A stretch of 15,809 bases of DNA, taken from positions 1 to 15,809 of the forward strand of contig CAYSNP010000041.1 of the NCBI GenBank assembly GCA_964432485.1. Direction: 5' to 3'. The number at the start of each line of letters is the position of its first letter. The first letter of the stretch is position 1. Under the pieces are notes generated by a model. The model saw only the letters and a list, made by a program, of their open reading frames with translations, was not told the origin of the DNA and did no database searches. Below are positions 5,648 to 12,940 of the stretch, piece by piece. Origin of the DNA: CAYSNP01 sp964432485. GTDB lineage: Bacteria; Bacillota; Clostridia; Christensenellales; DTU072. Made by a program: the position numbers and the translations under genes.

Positions 5648-6727
5648 ATGCTTATAGGAATTTTTGGCGGGGCATTTGACCCATTTCACAAAGAGCATAA
5701 AAGGTTGGTAGAATCGGCTTGGAAGGAGCTTAATTTAGATAGGATTCTGATAATCCCAACCGTGCACCCCCCGCATAAAAATGCTCCAATCGCCGCTTTT
5801 GCAGATAGGACGGCAATTATAGAGGCGGAATGCAAGGACCTTGATTATGTAACAGTTAGCGATATAGAAAAGAACAATAAGCAGGGTTATACCTATCTTT
5901 TGCTAAAAAGGCTACGCTTGCTTTATCCTAAAGCTAACTTTGTTTTTATTATAGGAGCGGATAGCCTACTGCTTTTTGAGCATTGGGAACGCCCTCAAGA
6001 AGTTGCTTCCCTTTGTACCTTGGCAGTAGCGGGCAGGGAAGGTTACCCTGATATAAAAGAGGGTATACGCAAAGCAACAGAGAAATATGGTGCTAAAATT
6101 ATACCGCTTAGCTATAAGGGTAAGCAGATTAGCAGCACCCAACTGCGGGCATCAATTGAGCTGGGTATAGATGTAGGTGATATATTAGGGCAAGGCGCAC
6201 TTGAGATAATCAGTAGCAGATGCTTGTATAAAACTCATAAAGGGATTGTAGAGTATGTGCAAGACAATCTTTCAGCGGCGCAATATGCTCATACTCAAAG
6301 AGCGGTGCTGTTTGCTACAGAGCTTAACAAGCAAGCAAAGCTGCCTTTTGATAAAGTGTTCTTAGCTGCACTTTTGCATGATATTGGCAAAATGGATACC
6401 CATACAGACCCAATTGAGCACCAATACTTTGGCGAATGGGTAGCTATTAGATTGGGAATAACTGATAAGGATATCTTGCAAGCAATCAAATATCATACTA
6501 CCGCTCACAAGGATATTGATGCGCTAGGCAAAATTATTTACCTAGCGGATAAGCTGGAAGAGAGCAGAGAGTATACGGATGTGGAAAAGTTCAGAGCGTT
6601 AGCACTAAAAGATTATAATACCGCTTTTGAAAAGTTGCTAGAATATAATATTGATTATTTATTAAGTATAGGAGTTACTCCGGACGCCAATAGCTTGGCA
6701 AGTTTAACATCAATAAGGAGAAAGTAA
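5648..6727 (+). CDS. nadD: Nicotinate-nucleotide adenylyltransferase / YqeK HD hydrolase fusion
   Basis: A 359-residue two-domain enzyme. The N-terminal half (about 1-195) is NadD, which adenylates nicotinate mononucleotide in NAD synthesis: GIFGGAFDPFHKEH (4-17), PPHK (41-44), GADS (103-106), EHWERP, and ISSTQLR (161-167). The nucleotide-binding HxGH motif reads HKEH here, with Glu in place of the usual Gly. The C-terminal half (about 200-359) is an HD-domain hydrolase of the YqeK type, a family known to cleave diadenosine tetraphosphate: His215, LLHDIGK (242-248), H258, YHTTAH (282-287), and IIYLADKLEESR (296-307). In Bacillus these are separate neighbouring genes followed by rsfS, as here, so the fusion joins an existing pair. 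First gene of the long operon. Its TAA shares one base with the rsfS ATG. Confidence 0.93.
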   Translation: MLIGIFGGAFDPFHKEHKRLVESAWKELNLDRILIIPTVHPPHKNAPIAAFADRTAIIEAECKDLDYVTVSDIEKNNKQGYTYLLLKRLRLLYPKANFVFIIGADSLLLFEHWERPQEVASLCTLAVAGREGYPDIKEGIRKATEKYGAKIIPLSYKGKQISSTQLRASIELGIDVGDILGQGALEIISSRCLYKTHKGIVEYVQDNLSAAQYAHTQRAVLFATELNKQAKLPFDKVFLAALLHDIGKMDTHTDPIEHQYFGEWVAIRLGITDKDILQAIKYHTTAHKDIDALGKIIYLADKLEESREYTDVEKFRALALKDYNTAFEKLLEYNIDYLLSIGVTPDANSLASLTSIRRK

Positions 6728-7071
6728 TGGATACAAAACAGCTAAAAGATGCAATTGTAAAAGTGTTGCAGGACAAAAAAGGGCTGGATATTAGGGTAGT
6801 GGATTTAGACGGGCGTACAATTATTGCAGATTACTTTATCATTGCTACGGGCACTAGTGCCCCTCATTTGCGAGCATTGGCAGAATATATTGAATCTGAA
6901 ATAGAAAAAATTAAGCTGCGTCCTTTACGCAAGGAAGGACTAAGGGAAGGCGGTTGGATTGTGCTGGATTACGGCAGCATAATTGTACACCTTTTCAATC
7001 GTGAAAGCAGAGATTACTATTGTCTGGAAAAGCTATGGGGCAATGAGGACAATATTGCTATACTAGAATAA
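6727..7071 (+). CDS. rsfS: Ribosomal silencing factor RsfS
   Basis: A 114-residue protein of the RsfS/YbeB/Iojap family, which binds ribosomal protein uL14 and blocks subunit joining when nutrients are scarce. The length is typical. Family blocks are visible: ADYFIIATGTS (about 37-47), EGGWIVLDYGSIIVHLF (about 73-90), and RDYYCLEKLW at the C-terminus. AAGGAG (6715-6720) precedes the ATG, which overlaps the nadD stop by one base (TAATG), suggesting translational coupling. The nadD-yqeK-rsfS order is conserved in Firmicutes and supports the call. Confidence 0.95.
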   Translation: MDTKQLKDAIVKVLQDKKGLDIRVVDLDGRTIIADYFIIATGTSAPHLRALAEYIESEIEKIKLRPLRKEGLREGGWIVLDYGSIIVHLFNRESRDYYCLEKLWGNEDNIAILE

Positions 7072-7088
7072 TTGCAAGTGAGGATATT

Positions 7089-7814
7089 ATGAAAAAGAGA
7101 TTATCTGCTGATTATATAGCTAAAATTGCTATTCTTTCAGCATTAAGTGTAGTTTTATTTACTTGGGCACGATTTCCTATATTTCCGCCTCCATATAATG
7201 CTTTGGATTTGGACTTTAGCTCTTTGCCTGTACTGCTGGGCGGATTTGCATTAGGGCCTATGGCGGTAGTAATAATCGAGATTGTTAAAGTTGTTGCAAA
7301 GATTGCCTTTCAAGGTTTAAGTTTTGGCGGGGTTGGCGATTTATCCAATTTAATAGTTAGTTTAGGGTTTGCATTGCCTGCCGCAGTTATATATAAGTAT
7401 AATCATACTAAAAAAGGTGCTTATATTGGGCTGGGAGTAGCAGCGGCAAGCCAAGTAATAATTGGCGCGCTAAGCAATTACTTTATTATTATACCTTTGG
7501 TTGCAAAGATACCGGGTATGGGCTTTTATATGGATATTCGCACGGAGTTTGCCTTTTTATGGGGCACTCTATTTAATATTATAAAAGGTGTAAGCAATGC
7601 ATTACTTGCAGTAATTTTTTATAAGCGTCTTAGCCCATATCTTAAAAAGGAATATATTAAGAATAAAGCTAACCGTCCGCAGCGTATAGCGCCGCAAAAC
7701 TATCAGCCTGATGCTAATATAAAAGATATTGAAGAAGAAAATGTTGACGAAATTAGCGGCAACGATTATCAAGCAGAAGCTGACGGTATAGAAATAAAAG
7801 TTAATGAAGAGTAG
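7089..7814 (+). CDS. ribU: ECF transporter substrate-binding subunit, RibU-like
   Basis: A 241-residue membrane protein with about five or six hydrophobic segments. The N-terminal half (FPIFPP, then LDLDFSSLPVLLGGFALGP followed by an (I/V)IE(I/L)(V/L)K stretch) matches the RibU pattern of short hydrophobic loop, DFSxxPxL, then GPxxxxxIExxK. RibU captures riboflavin for an energy-coupling factor transporter; the EcfA/EcfT parts are not in the window. No FMN riboswitch precedes it. The last 60 or so residues, after the final membrane segment, form an acidic polar tail (IEEENVDEISG...) longer than the S components I know. Start supported by GAGG (7080-7083), a weak site, 17 nt after rsfS. Its end overlaps tsaE by 11 nt. 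Substrate is inferred from sequence likeness. Confidence 0.75.
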   Translation: MKKRLSADYIAKIAILSALSVVLFTWARFPIFPPPYNALDLDFSSLPVLLGGFALGPMAVVIIEIVKVVAKIAFQGLSFGGVGDLSNLIVSLGFALPAAVIYKYNHTKKGAYIGLGVAAASQVIIGALSNYFIIIPLVAKIPGMGFYMDIRTEFAFLWGTLFNIIKGVSNALLAVIFYKRLSPYLKKEYIKNKANRPQRIAPQNYQPDANIKDIEEENVDEISGNDYQAEADGIEIKVNEE

Positions 7815-8226
7815 CGCACAACAGTTTTATTGTAATAGTTTAGCGGATACAAAAGCACTTGCTCAAAGGCTTGCCCTTTGCTTACAAGGTAATGAAACTA
7901 TTATTTTGTCAGGGGAGTTAGGCAGCGGAAAAACAACTTTTGTGCAATACCTTGCCGCCGCTCTTGATATAAAAGAAAATATCACCAGTCCCACTTTTAA
8001 TATTGTTAGATCCTATAATGGCAAGTATCCCTTGCGCCATTTTGATATGTATAGATTGCAAGAGGCGGAGCTTGCTGAGTTGGGCTTTGAGGAGCTAATG
8101 CAGGAGCAGGGTATCAATGTAATAGAGTGGAACAAAGCGCCTCTTTTAGCTGATACAATAACAATACAAATTGATTTTATAAGCGAGAGCGCAAGACTTT
8201 TTAGCATACAAGGTATAGAATTATGA
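7804..8226 (+). CDS. tsaE: tRNA t6A biosynthesis ATPase TsaE
   Basis: A 140-residue ATPase that works with TsaB and TsaD in threonylcarbamoylation of A37 in ANN-decoding tRNAs. Motifs: P-loop GELGSGKTT (37-45), SPTFNIVRSY (62-71), HFDMYRL (79-85) and VIEW (106-109), all characteristic of the TsaE/YjeE family, at normal length. It starts inside the ribU coding end (11-nt overlap), and its TGA overlaps the tsaB ATG (ATGA), implying coupled translation with its functional partner. Confidence 0.96.
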   Translation: MKSSAQQFYCNSLADTKALAQRLALCLQGNETIILSGELGSGKTTFVQYLAAALDIKENITSPTFNIVRSYNGKYPLRHFDMYRLQEAELAELGFEELMQEQGINVIEWNKAPLLADTITIQIDFISESARLFSIQGIEL

Positions 8227-8780
8227 TAGGACTAGTTTTAGATACATCAAGCGAAAAGCCTGTAATTGGGTTACTAAAAGGTAAAGAAAGGGATACCTTT
8301 ATTGGAGATAAGCCTAAACATAATGCATCCTTGTTGCCTTCAATTGATGACTTACTTGAAAAAAACAATTTGCAAATAAAAGATATTGAGTACTTTGGAG
8401 CGGTTATAGGTCCGGGCTCATTTACAGGTATTAGAGTAGGGGTAGCCTCTATCAATGCTTTTTGTTTTGCGCTTGGCAAAAAGGCAGTAGCAATCACCGC
8501 TTTCGAGCTTGCAAAGTATGGTGTTAGCGGTGATATCCTATCCTTAGTGGATGCAAGACATAACAATTACTATACTGCTCTTTACGCAAATAATACAATA
8601 AAATATGCTTTTTTAAGCATAGCAGAAATAGAAAGCATGCCTTATAAAACAGTTGTCCGCCAAGCCACAGACCCTAATGTACTATTAGATATTTTTATCA
8701 GTAAAATTAAGCAAGGTGAGTTAACTGCTCCCCTGCGCCCTTTTTATTTGAAGCCCTCAAGTGCAGAAGTGGGGCTTTAA
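8223..8780 (+). CDS. tsaB: tRNA t6A biosynthesis protein TsaB
   Basis: A 185-residue ASKHA-fold protein that dimerises with TsaD in the t6A complex. Visible motifs: N-terminal GLVLDTSS (3-10), HNASLLPSID (33-42), and the hallmark GPGSFTGIRVG (63-73). It is shorter than the roughly 220-240 residues common in TsaB; the shortening falls in the second half, which is poorly conserved in the family. The catalytic partner TsaD, often next to rimI, is not in the window. rimI begins 4 nt after the stop. Confidence 0.93.
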   Translation: MIGLVLDTSSEKPVIGLLKGKERDTFIGDKPKHNASLLPSIDDLLEKNNLQIKDIEYFGAVIGPGSFTGIRVGVASINAFCFALGKKAVAITAFELAKYGVSGDILSLVDARHNNYYTALYANNTIKYAFLSIAEIESMPYKTVVRQATDPNVLLDIFISKIKQGELTAPLRPFYLKPSSAEVGL

Positions 8781-8784
8781 TTAT

Positions 8785-9234
8785 ATGCAAGATTATATTA
8801 TTGCAAAAATGCAAGAAGCGCATATCCCTGAAGTTGCGGCTCTGGAAAAGGAATGCTTTGGGGATATTGCCTGGAGCGAGAGCCTACTTGCTCAAGAGTT
8901 GATTTTTGATTATAAGTATTATAAGGTAGTCTTATATCAAGATAAAGTTATAGGTTATGGCGGCTTTTCACAGATACTGGACGAAGCCCATATAATGAAT
9001 ATAGCCATAGCCTCTCCTTATAGACGCAAGGGTATCGGAAGCCTGCTAATGGGCGCGCTAAAGCAAAAAGCATGCACCCTTGGCATAACAAGAATGACGC
9101 TTGAAGTTGCAGGTAGCAATCGCCCTGCCATTGAGTTTTACTTACAACATAACTTTCAATTGTTTGGGATAAGACCCGACTATTACTCTAATAAGGAGGA
9201 TGCGCTAATACTTTGGCGCTTATTGGAGGACTAG
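8785..9234 (+). CDS. rimI: GNAT N-acetyltransferase RimI
   Basis: A 149-residue GNAT acetyltransferase of the ribosomal protein S18 alanine acetyltransferase family. Motifs: FGDIAWSESLLAQEL (25-39), the acetyl-CoA loop RRKGIG (80-85), a SNRPAIEFYLQHNF block, then RPDYYSNKEDALILWR near the C-terminus. The ATG at 8785 gives a normal RimI N-terminus. A GTG at 8761 in the same frame would overlap tsaB and has no ribosome binding site. The only upstream purine run is GGGG about 10 nt before the ATG, so initiation may rely on coupling to tsaB. The tsaE-tsaB-rimI order is the common one. The TAG stop is in frame with the next gene. Confidence 0.93.
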   Translation: MQDYIIAKMQEAHIPEVAALEKECFGDIAWSESLLAQELIFDYKYYKVVLYQDKVIGYGGFSQILDEAHIMNIAIASPYRRKGIGSLLMGALKQKACTLGITRMTLEVAGSNRPAIEFYLQHNFQLFGIRPDYYSNKEDALILWRLLED

Positions 9235-9237
9235 CCG

Positions 9238-9942
9238 ATTCTAATAAATCATATCCAATTCGGCAAAGGAAAGGATGTAATTTTTTTGCACGGTTGGGGA
9301 GGCAGCATAAACAGTTTTGCTGCTTGCGCCGAGAAGTTATCTAGTAGCTACAGAGTAACGCTATTAGATTTTTTTGGCTTTGGGCTTACGCCTCATCCTA
9401 ACTATGCGCTTGAGCTTTCCGATTACGCTGATTCCGTTTTGCAGCTTATCAAGCATTATCAAATGCAAGAGGTAACTCTTATTGCCCATTCCTTTGGCGC
9501 TAGAGTGGCAATAAAACTTGCTTACGACTTCCCCAATCTTATAGAAAAAATGGTGCTTGTAAACGGTGCGGGCATTAGGGCACGTAAGGGTGTCAGATAT
9601 TACTGCCGACATTTTCGCCATAAATTGCTAACAGCATTGCATATCCCTCATAAGGCAGGCTCTTCGGATTACCGCAGTCTTTCGCCTGTAATGAAAGGCA
9701 CTTTTGTTAAAATAATCAATCAAGACCTTGCTCCGCTACTGCCAAAAATTAATATTCCCGCATTGCTGATTTGGGGGGCAAAAGATAGGCAAACTCCGCT
9801 ATATATGGCAAGACGAATGAGCCGCCTTTTACCTGAAAACAAGCTAATTATATTAAAAAAAGCAGCCCATTTTAGCTACCTTGACCAGCCTGCCCTTTTT
9901 TACCAGGCAGTATTTTACTTTTTGCAGGGAGTTTCATTATGA
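9238..9942 (+). CDS. Alpha/beta hydrolase with no conventional start codon
   Basis: A serine hydrolase of the alpha/beta fold; substrate unknown. From the first conventional start (TTG 9286, 218 residues) it would begin directly at the oxyanion motif HGWGGS and lose the preceding core strand. The upstream codons in the same frame (9238-9285) encode ILINHIQFGKGKDVIFL, which is exactly the N-terminal strand pair expected before HGWGG, so the true protein probably starts near 9238 and has about 234 residues. The only start candidates there are ATT or ATA; GGAGGA (9225-9230) lies 7 nt before ATT 9238. Catalytic triad, numbered from 9238: Ser85 (AHSFG), Asp183 (GAKDR), His211 (AAHFS). It ends in an ATGA overlap with the MurF-like gene. 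Family call: sure. Start: inferred. Confidence 0.8.
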   Translation: MLINHIQFGKGKDVIFLHGWGGSINSFAACAEKLSSSYRVTLLDFFGFGLTPHPNYALELSDYADSVLQLIKHYQMQEVTLIAHSFGARVAIKLAYDFPNLIEKMVLVNGAGIRARKGVRYYCRHFRHKLLTALHIPHKAGSSDYRSLSPVMKGTFVKIINQDLAPLLPKINIPALLIWGAKDRQTPLYMARRMSRLLPENKLIILKKAAHFSYLDQPALFYQAVFYFLQGVSL

Positions 9943-11504
9943 ATATTTACCTTAATTGGTTGACTTTATTTTGCACTCTTGCCTTAGCAATACTGCATTC
10001 TACCCGATGCCTTACTATAATTCAGCAAAAAAATTACAAACTGGAAAAAAACAGCAAGACAATAAGGAAGGAAAAAACGCTGTTTTTTATTTTCTGCTTT
10101 AGTGCGGGATTGATTTTGGCTTTTTTAGCTTATTTTAAGTTGTGGCTTCCTACTGCAACGCTGATGTTGATAATTACATTATTTTTGGCAGGATGGCTTG
10201 CTAACATAAATAAAAATGCAAAATTGCCATTAAAGTACACTAATAGGGCAATTAGGCTGATAATAGTATATTATATTGTACTAATTAGCATTCTTTACCT
10301 TATATTTATATTAGCTACTAGCATATATGTAGTATTTTTATCTTTTATTCTGCTAGCCTTAAATACGGTTTTATTAAATGTAATTAATGCTTTTATAAGC
10401 TTTTTCGAGAATTTTAATAATCAAAGATATATAAAAAAGGCAACTTTACAACTAGCTGCTTCGCCTATATACAAGATAGGAATAACTGGCAGTTATGGCA
10501 AGACCAGCGTTAAAAATATTTTGGCTCAAATGCTTGCCCAAAAGTATAAGGTGCTGTCCACCCCGGAGAATTACAATACCCCGCTAGGTATTTGCCGCAC
10601 TTTGCAAGGGCAGAATCTTAACAATTTTGATGTTTTTATTGCAGAAATGGGAGCAAGATACAAGGGAGATATAAAAGAGCTTGCGCAAATTGTGCGCCCT
10701 AATGCTTCTATTATTACAGGCATTGCCCCTCAACATTTGGCAACTTTTAAAAGTATAGAAAATATAGTAAAAGAAAAAGGAGAGCTGGTGCAAGCTGCTT
10801 TAGAATATTGCGTTTTTGATGCGGACAATCCATATTCAAAAGATATTATCCAGCGTGTCTCTTGCAAGAGCGGCACAGTTTCTATATCAGACAATGCAGG
10901 TGCACAAGTATTTGCCAAGAATATAAGATTTGATAATAATACCACTTATTTTGACATAGAATTTATTGATAAAGCGCGTATTGCTAATTGCGCAACTTTA
11001 CTATTAGGTGCGCATAATATCACCAATATTTTGCTAGCTGTTGCACTTGCCAAGTTTTTAGGTGTAGAAGACGCTGCGCTCAAAAAGGCAATAGCAAGCC
11101 TTGCCCCTGTGCCTCACCGTTTGCAGTTAGTGCCAAACTCAAGAGGGATAACGATAATTGACGACACCTATAATGCTAACTTAGCCGGAGTAAAGAGCGC
11201 TTATAAGGCGCTGGAGCTTTTTGAGGGCAGGAAGGTTGTGTTTGCGCAAGGGATAGCAGATGCAGGCAAGCTAAGCGCAAAGATTAATATAGAGGTAGGC
11301 AAACTGCTTGCGGAGGTAGCCGATATAGTGATGCTTACAGGCTCTAATAGTGCATATATTGAGCAAGGATTGCTCCAAAACGGATTCAATGCAAGCAGAA
11401 TATACCGATATGCGTCTTTTAAGGAAGCAAAGGAAAACTTTAGCAAGGTGCTTGCCAAAGGAGATGTGTTTTTATTGCAAAATGATTTAATTGATATTTC
11501 TTAA
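9939..11504 (+). CDS. murF: MurF-like Mur ligase with N-terminal membrane domain
   Basis: A 521-residue ATP-dependent Mur ligase. MurF adds D-Ala-D-Ala to the UDP-MurNAc peptide. Residues 1 to about 157 hold about five hydrophobic segments (5-28, 48-66, 68-90, 104-127, 129-155) instead of the usual soluble UDP-binding domain. The ATPase domain begins with the P-loop GITGSYGKTS (181-190), then ENYNTPLGI, AEMGARYKGDI, TGIAPQHL, and VKEKGEL. The C-terminal domain has PHRLQLV and DDTYNAN, with Leu where MurF often has Pro after NAN. The neighbouring ddl supports a role in handling D-Ala-D-Ala. The membrane anchor and loss of domain 1 could instead mean a lipid-linked or alternative substrate. Start ATG overlaps the hydrolase stop by 4 nt. 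Confidence 0.85.
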   Translation: MNIYLNWLTLFCTLALAILHSTRCLTIIQQKNYKLEKNSKTIRKEKTLFFIFCFSAGLILAFLAYFKLWLPTATLMLIITLFLAGWLANINKNAKLPLKYTNRAIRLIIVYYIVLISILYLIFILATSIYVVFLSFILLALNTVLLNVINAFISFFENFNNQRYIKKATLQLAASPIYKIGITGSYGKTSVKNILAQMLAQKYKVLSTPENYNTPLGICRTLQGQNLNNFDVFIAEMGARYKGDIKELAQIVRPNASIITGIAPQHLATFKSIENIVKEKGELVQAALEYCVFDADNPYSKDIIQRVSCKSGTVSISDNAGAQVFAKNIRFDNNTTYFDIEFIDKARIANCATLLLGAHNITNILLAVALAKFLGVEDAALKKAIASLAPVPHRLQLVPNSRGITIIDDTYNANLAGVKSAYKALELFEGRKVVFAQGIADAGKLSAKINIEVGKLLAEVADIVMLTGSNSAYIEQGLLQNGFNASRIYRYASFKEAKENFSKVLAKGDVFLLQNDLIDIS

Positions 11505-11513
11505 AGGTGGAGT

Positions 11514-12671
11514 ATGAAAAAAAGGGTAGCTGTTATTTTTGGCGGCGATAGCGTGGAGCATGATATTTCTATTATTACAGGATTGCAAACGTTAAATGCA
11601 ATAGATAAAGAGCAATACGAAGTTATACCGGTCTATATAAAAGACGGTACTATGTTTTTTGGGCAAAGTTTGGCGGCTATTGAAGCATATATAGGGTTTA
11701 GAGCATATAGGCATAAAAAAGGGTTCTTTAGAGCAAGCAAGCTGTTTAGACATATTTTAGGGCTGGCATTGCCTTATGGCAAAATTGACTGCGCCTTGCT
11801 TTGCACTCATGGCGGCAATGGGGAAAATGGTGTGCTACAAGGCTACCTCGCATATTGCGGCATCCCTTTTACTTCGCCGCAAGTGTTTCAAAGCGCATTG
11901 TTTATGGATAAAGCATATACCAAACAAATGGCGCAAAGTATTGGAATAGCCTGCTTGCCTTGGTGCACCGTTTTTAAGAATAAGTTTTTAGAGAATCCCG
12001 AAGCTGTAATTGCTGAGATTTTGGCAAAGCTACCTTATCCTATTATTATAAAACCTTGCATGCTGGGCTCAAGTATAGGTATAAGCAGGGCAAAGAATGA
12101 TAAGGAACTGGCCGATGCGCTGGAGCTTGCTTTTATGTTTGGCAGCAAAGTTATTGCCGAGCCTGCCTTAGAGCAGTTTAGAGAGATAAATATTGCATTA
12201 TTTAAAAGTGCAGAGGGAGAAGTTATATTAAGCGATTTAGAAGAGCCGCTGCCCAGCCAAAACTTTTTAAGTTTTAATGATAAGTATATGAGCGGCAGCA
12301 AAGGTATGGCTGACTGCAAAAGGCAATTGCCTGCCAAAGTTACAAAAGCTATTGCAAACACAATAACAGATTTCAGCAGTTTGTTATATAATACATTAGA
12401 TTGTGTAGGTGTAATCAGGATAGATTACTTGCTTGCAAAAGGACAAGTTTACCTAAACGAAGTTAACGCTATACCGGGCTCGCTAGCTTTTTATTTATTT
12501 AGCGGTAAAAATATTAGCCATAGCGAGCTGATAGAAAACTTAATTAGCGCTACTGTAAAGATAAATGCGGAACAAGATTGCCTGATAAAGAAGTTCAATA
12601 CTTCGGTGCTTGAGCATCTTAGCGGCAAAGGCGAGCAAAACATAAAATTGCCGCCGCTTTCAAGCACTTGA
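11514..12671 (+). CDS. ddl: D-alanine--D-alanine ligase
   Basis: A 385-residue ATP-grasp enzyme that joins two D-alanines for peptidoglycan. Motifs: FGGDSVEHDIS (9-19) with the substrate-contacting Glu15 and Ser19, THGGNGENGVLQG (98-110; the family's GEDG reads GENG), IIKPCMLGSSIGISRA (ATP-grasp loop), RIDYLL, and NEVNAIPGSLAFYLF, where most Ddl have NEiNTxPGfT. A D-Ala-D-X specificity shift cannot be excluded from these last differences. GGTGGAG (11506-11512) precedes the ATG, 9 nt after the MurF-like gene. It is the last gene of the operon, and its TGA overlaps the -35 of the next promoter. Confidence 0.93.
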   Translation: MKKRVAVIFGGDSVEHDISIITGLQTLNAIDKEQYEVIPVYIKDGTMFFGQSLAAIEAYIGFRAYRHKKGFFRASKLFRHILGLALPYGKIDCALLCTHGGNGENGVLQGYLAYCGIPFTSPQVFQSALFMDKAYTKQMAQSIGIACLPWCTVFKNKFLENPEAVIAEILAKLPYPIIIKPCMLGSSIGISRAKNDKELADALELAFMFGSKVIAEPALEQFREINIALFKSAEGEVILSDLEEPLPSQNFLSFNDKYMSGSKGMADCKRQLPAKVTKAIANTITDFSSLLYNTLDCVGVIRIDYLLAKGQVYLNEVNAIPGSLAFYLFSGKNISHSELIENLISATVKINAEQDCLIKKFNTSVLEHLSGKGEQNIKLPPLSST

Positions 12672-12696
12672 CTTTAGGTGTAACTTGAGGTAAAAT
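12668..12696 (+). promoter_or_regulatory. Promoter of the lysine riboswitch/asd-dapA-dapB operon
   Basis: TTGACT (12668-12673), 17-nt spacer, TAAAAT (12691-12696). The -35 includes the ddl stop codon (12669-12671). Expected +1 is near 12703, about 7 nt before the riboswitch P1 helix. Confidence 0.7.
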
Positions 12697-12709
12697 AATA
12701 ATACACATG

Positions 12710-12880
12710 CTAATAGAGGCGCGGCAAGCAAAAGTAAATAAATTGTTGAGTGCAAGCTCAAATAGCAATTAATTGAAAGGGTATGCCGCCGAAGTAAAAG
12801 ACCGCTTGCAAGGCCTTTTGCTGGTTGCTTTAGCTAACAGCTATGCAACTGTCATCTTATCCGAGATGGAGCGCTATTAG
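12710..12880 (+). promoter_or_regulatory. Lysine riboswitch (L box)
   Basis: RNA aptamer that binds lysine and stops transcription of the dap operon. P1 is CTAATAG (12710-12716) with CTATTAG (12874-12880). Conserved core: AGAGGCGC (from 12715), GAAAGGGTATGCCGCCGAAG (12775-12794), CTGTCATC (12849-12856) and GATGGAGCGCT (12865-12875). P2 pairs GCGGCA (12721-12726) with TGCCGC (12784-12789). The hairpin 12739-12772 (AATTG, TTGAG...CTCAA, CAATT) is the next arm. The genes downstream are in the lysine/diaminopimelate pathway, as usual for this riboswitch. High confidence from the core and context together. Confidence 0.95.
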
Positions 12881-12901
12881 TTCTTGATGGGACAAGTGTT
12901 G

Positions 12902-12927
12902 GCGGTGTATTTACACCGCTATTTTTT
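12902..12927 (+). terminator. Riboswitch-controlled terminator
   Basis: GCGGTGT(A) (12902-12909) with (T)ACACCGC (12912-12919), then TA and six T (12922-12927). It sits between the aptamer and the asd ribosome binding site, so lysine-bound P1 formation would leave this hairpin free to stop transcription. Confidence 0.9.
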
Positions 12928-12940
12928 AAATGGAGGGTAT

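Noticed and set aside
8761..8784. GTG start for rimI
   Set aside because: It overlaps tsaB by 20 nt, has no ribosome binding site, and adds residues outside the normal RimI N-terminus.
12884..12940. TTG start extending asd upstream
   Set aside because: The extension crosses the riboswitch terminator. ATG 12941 has a strong ribosome binding site and gives the normal Asd N-terminus.
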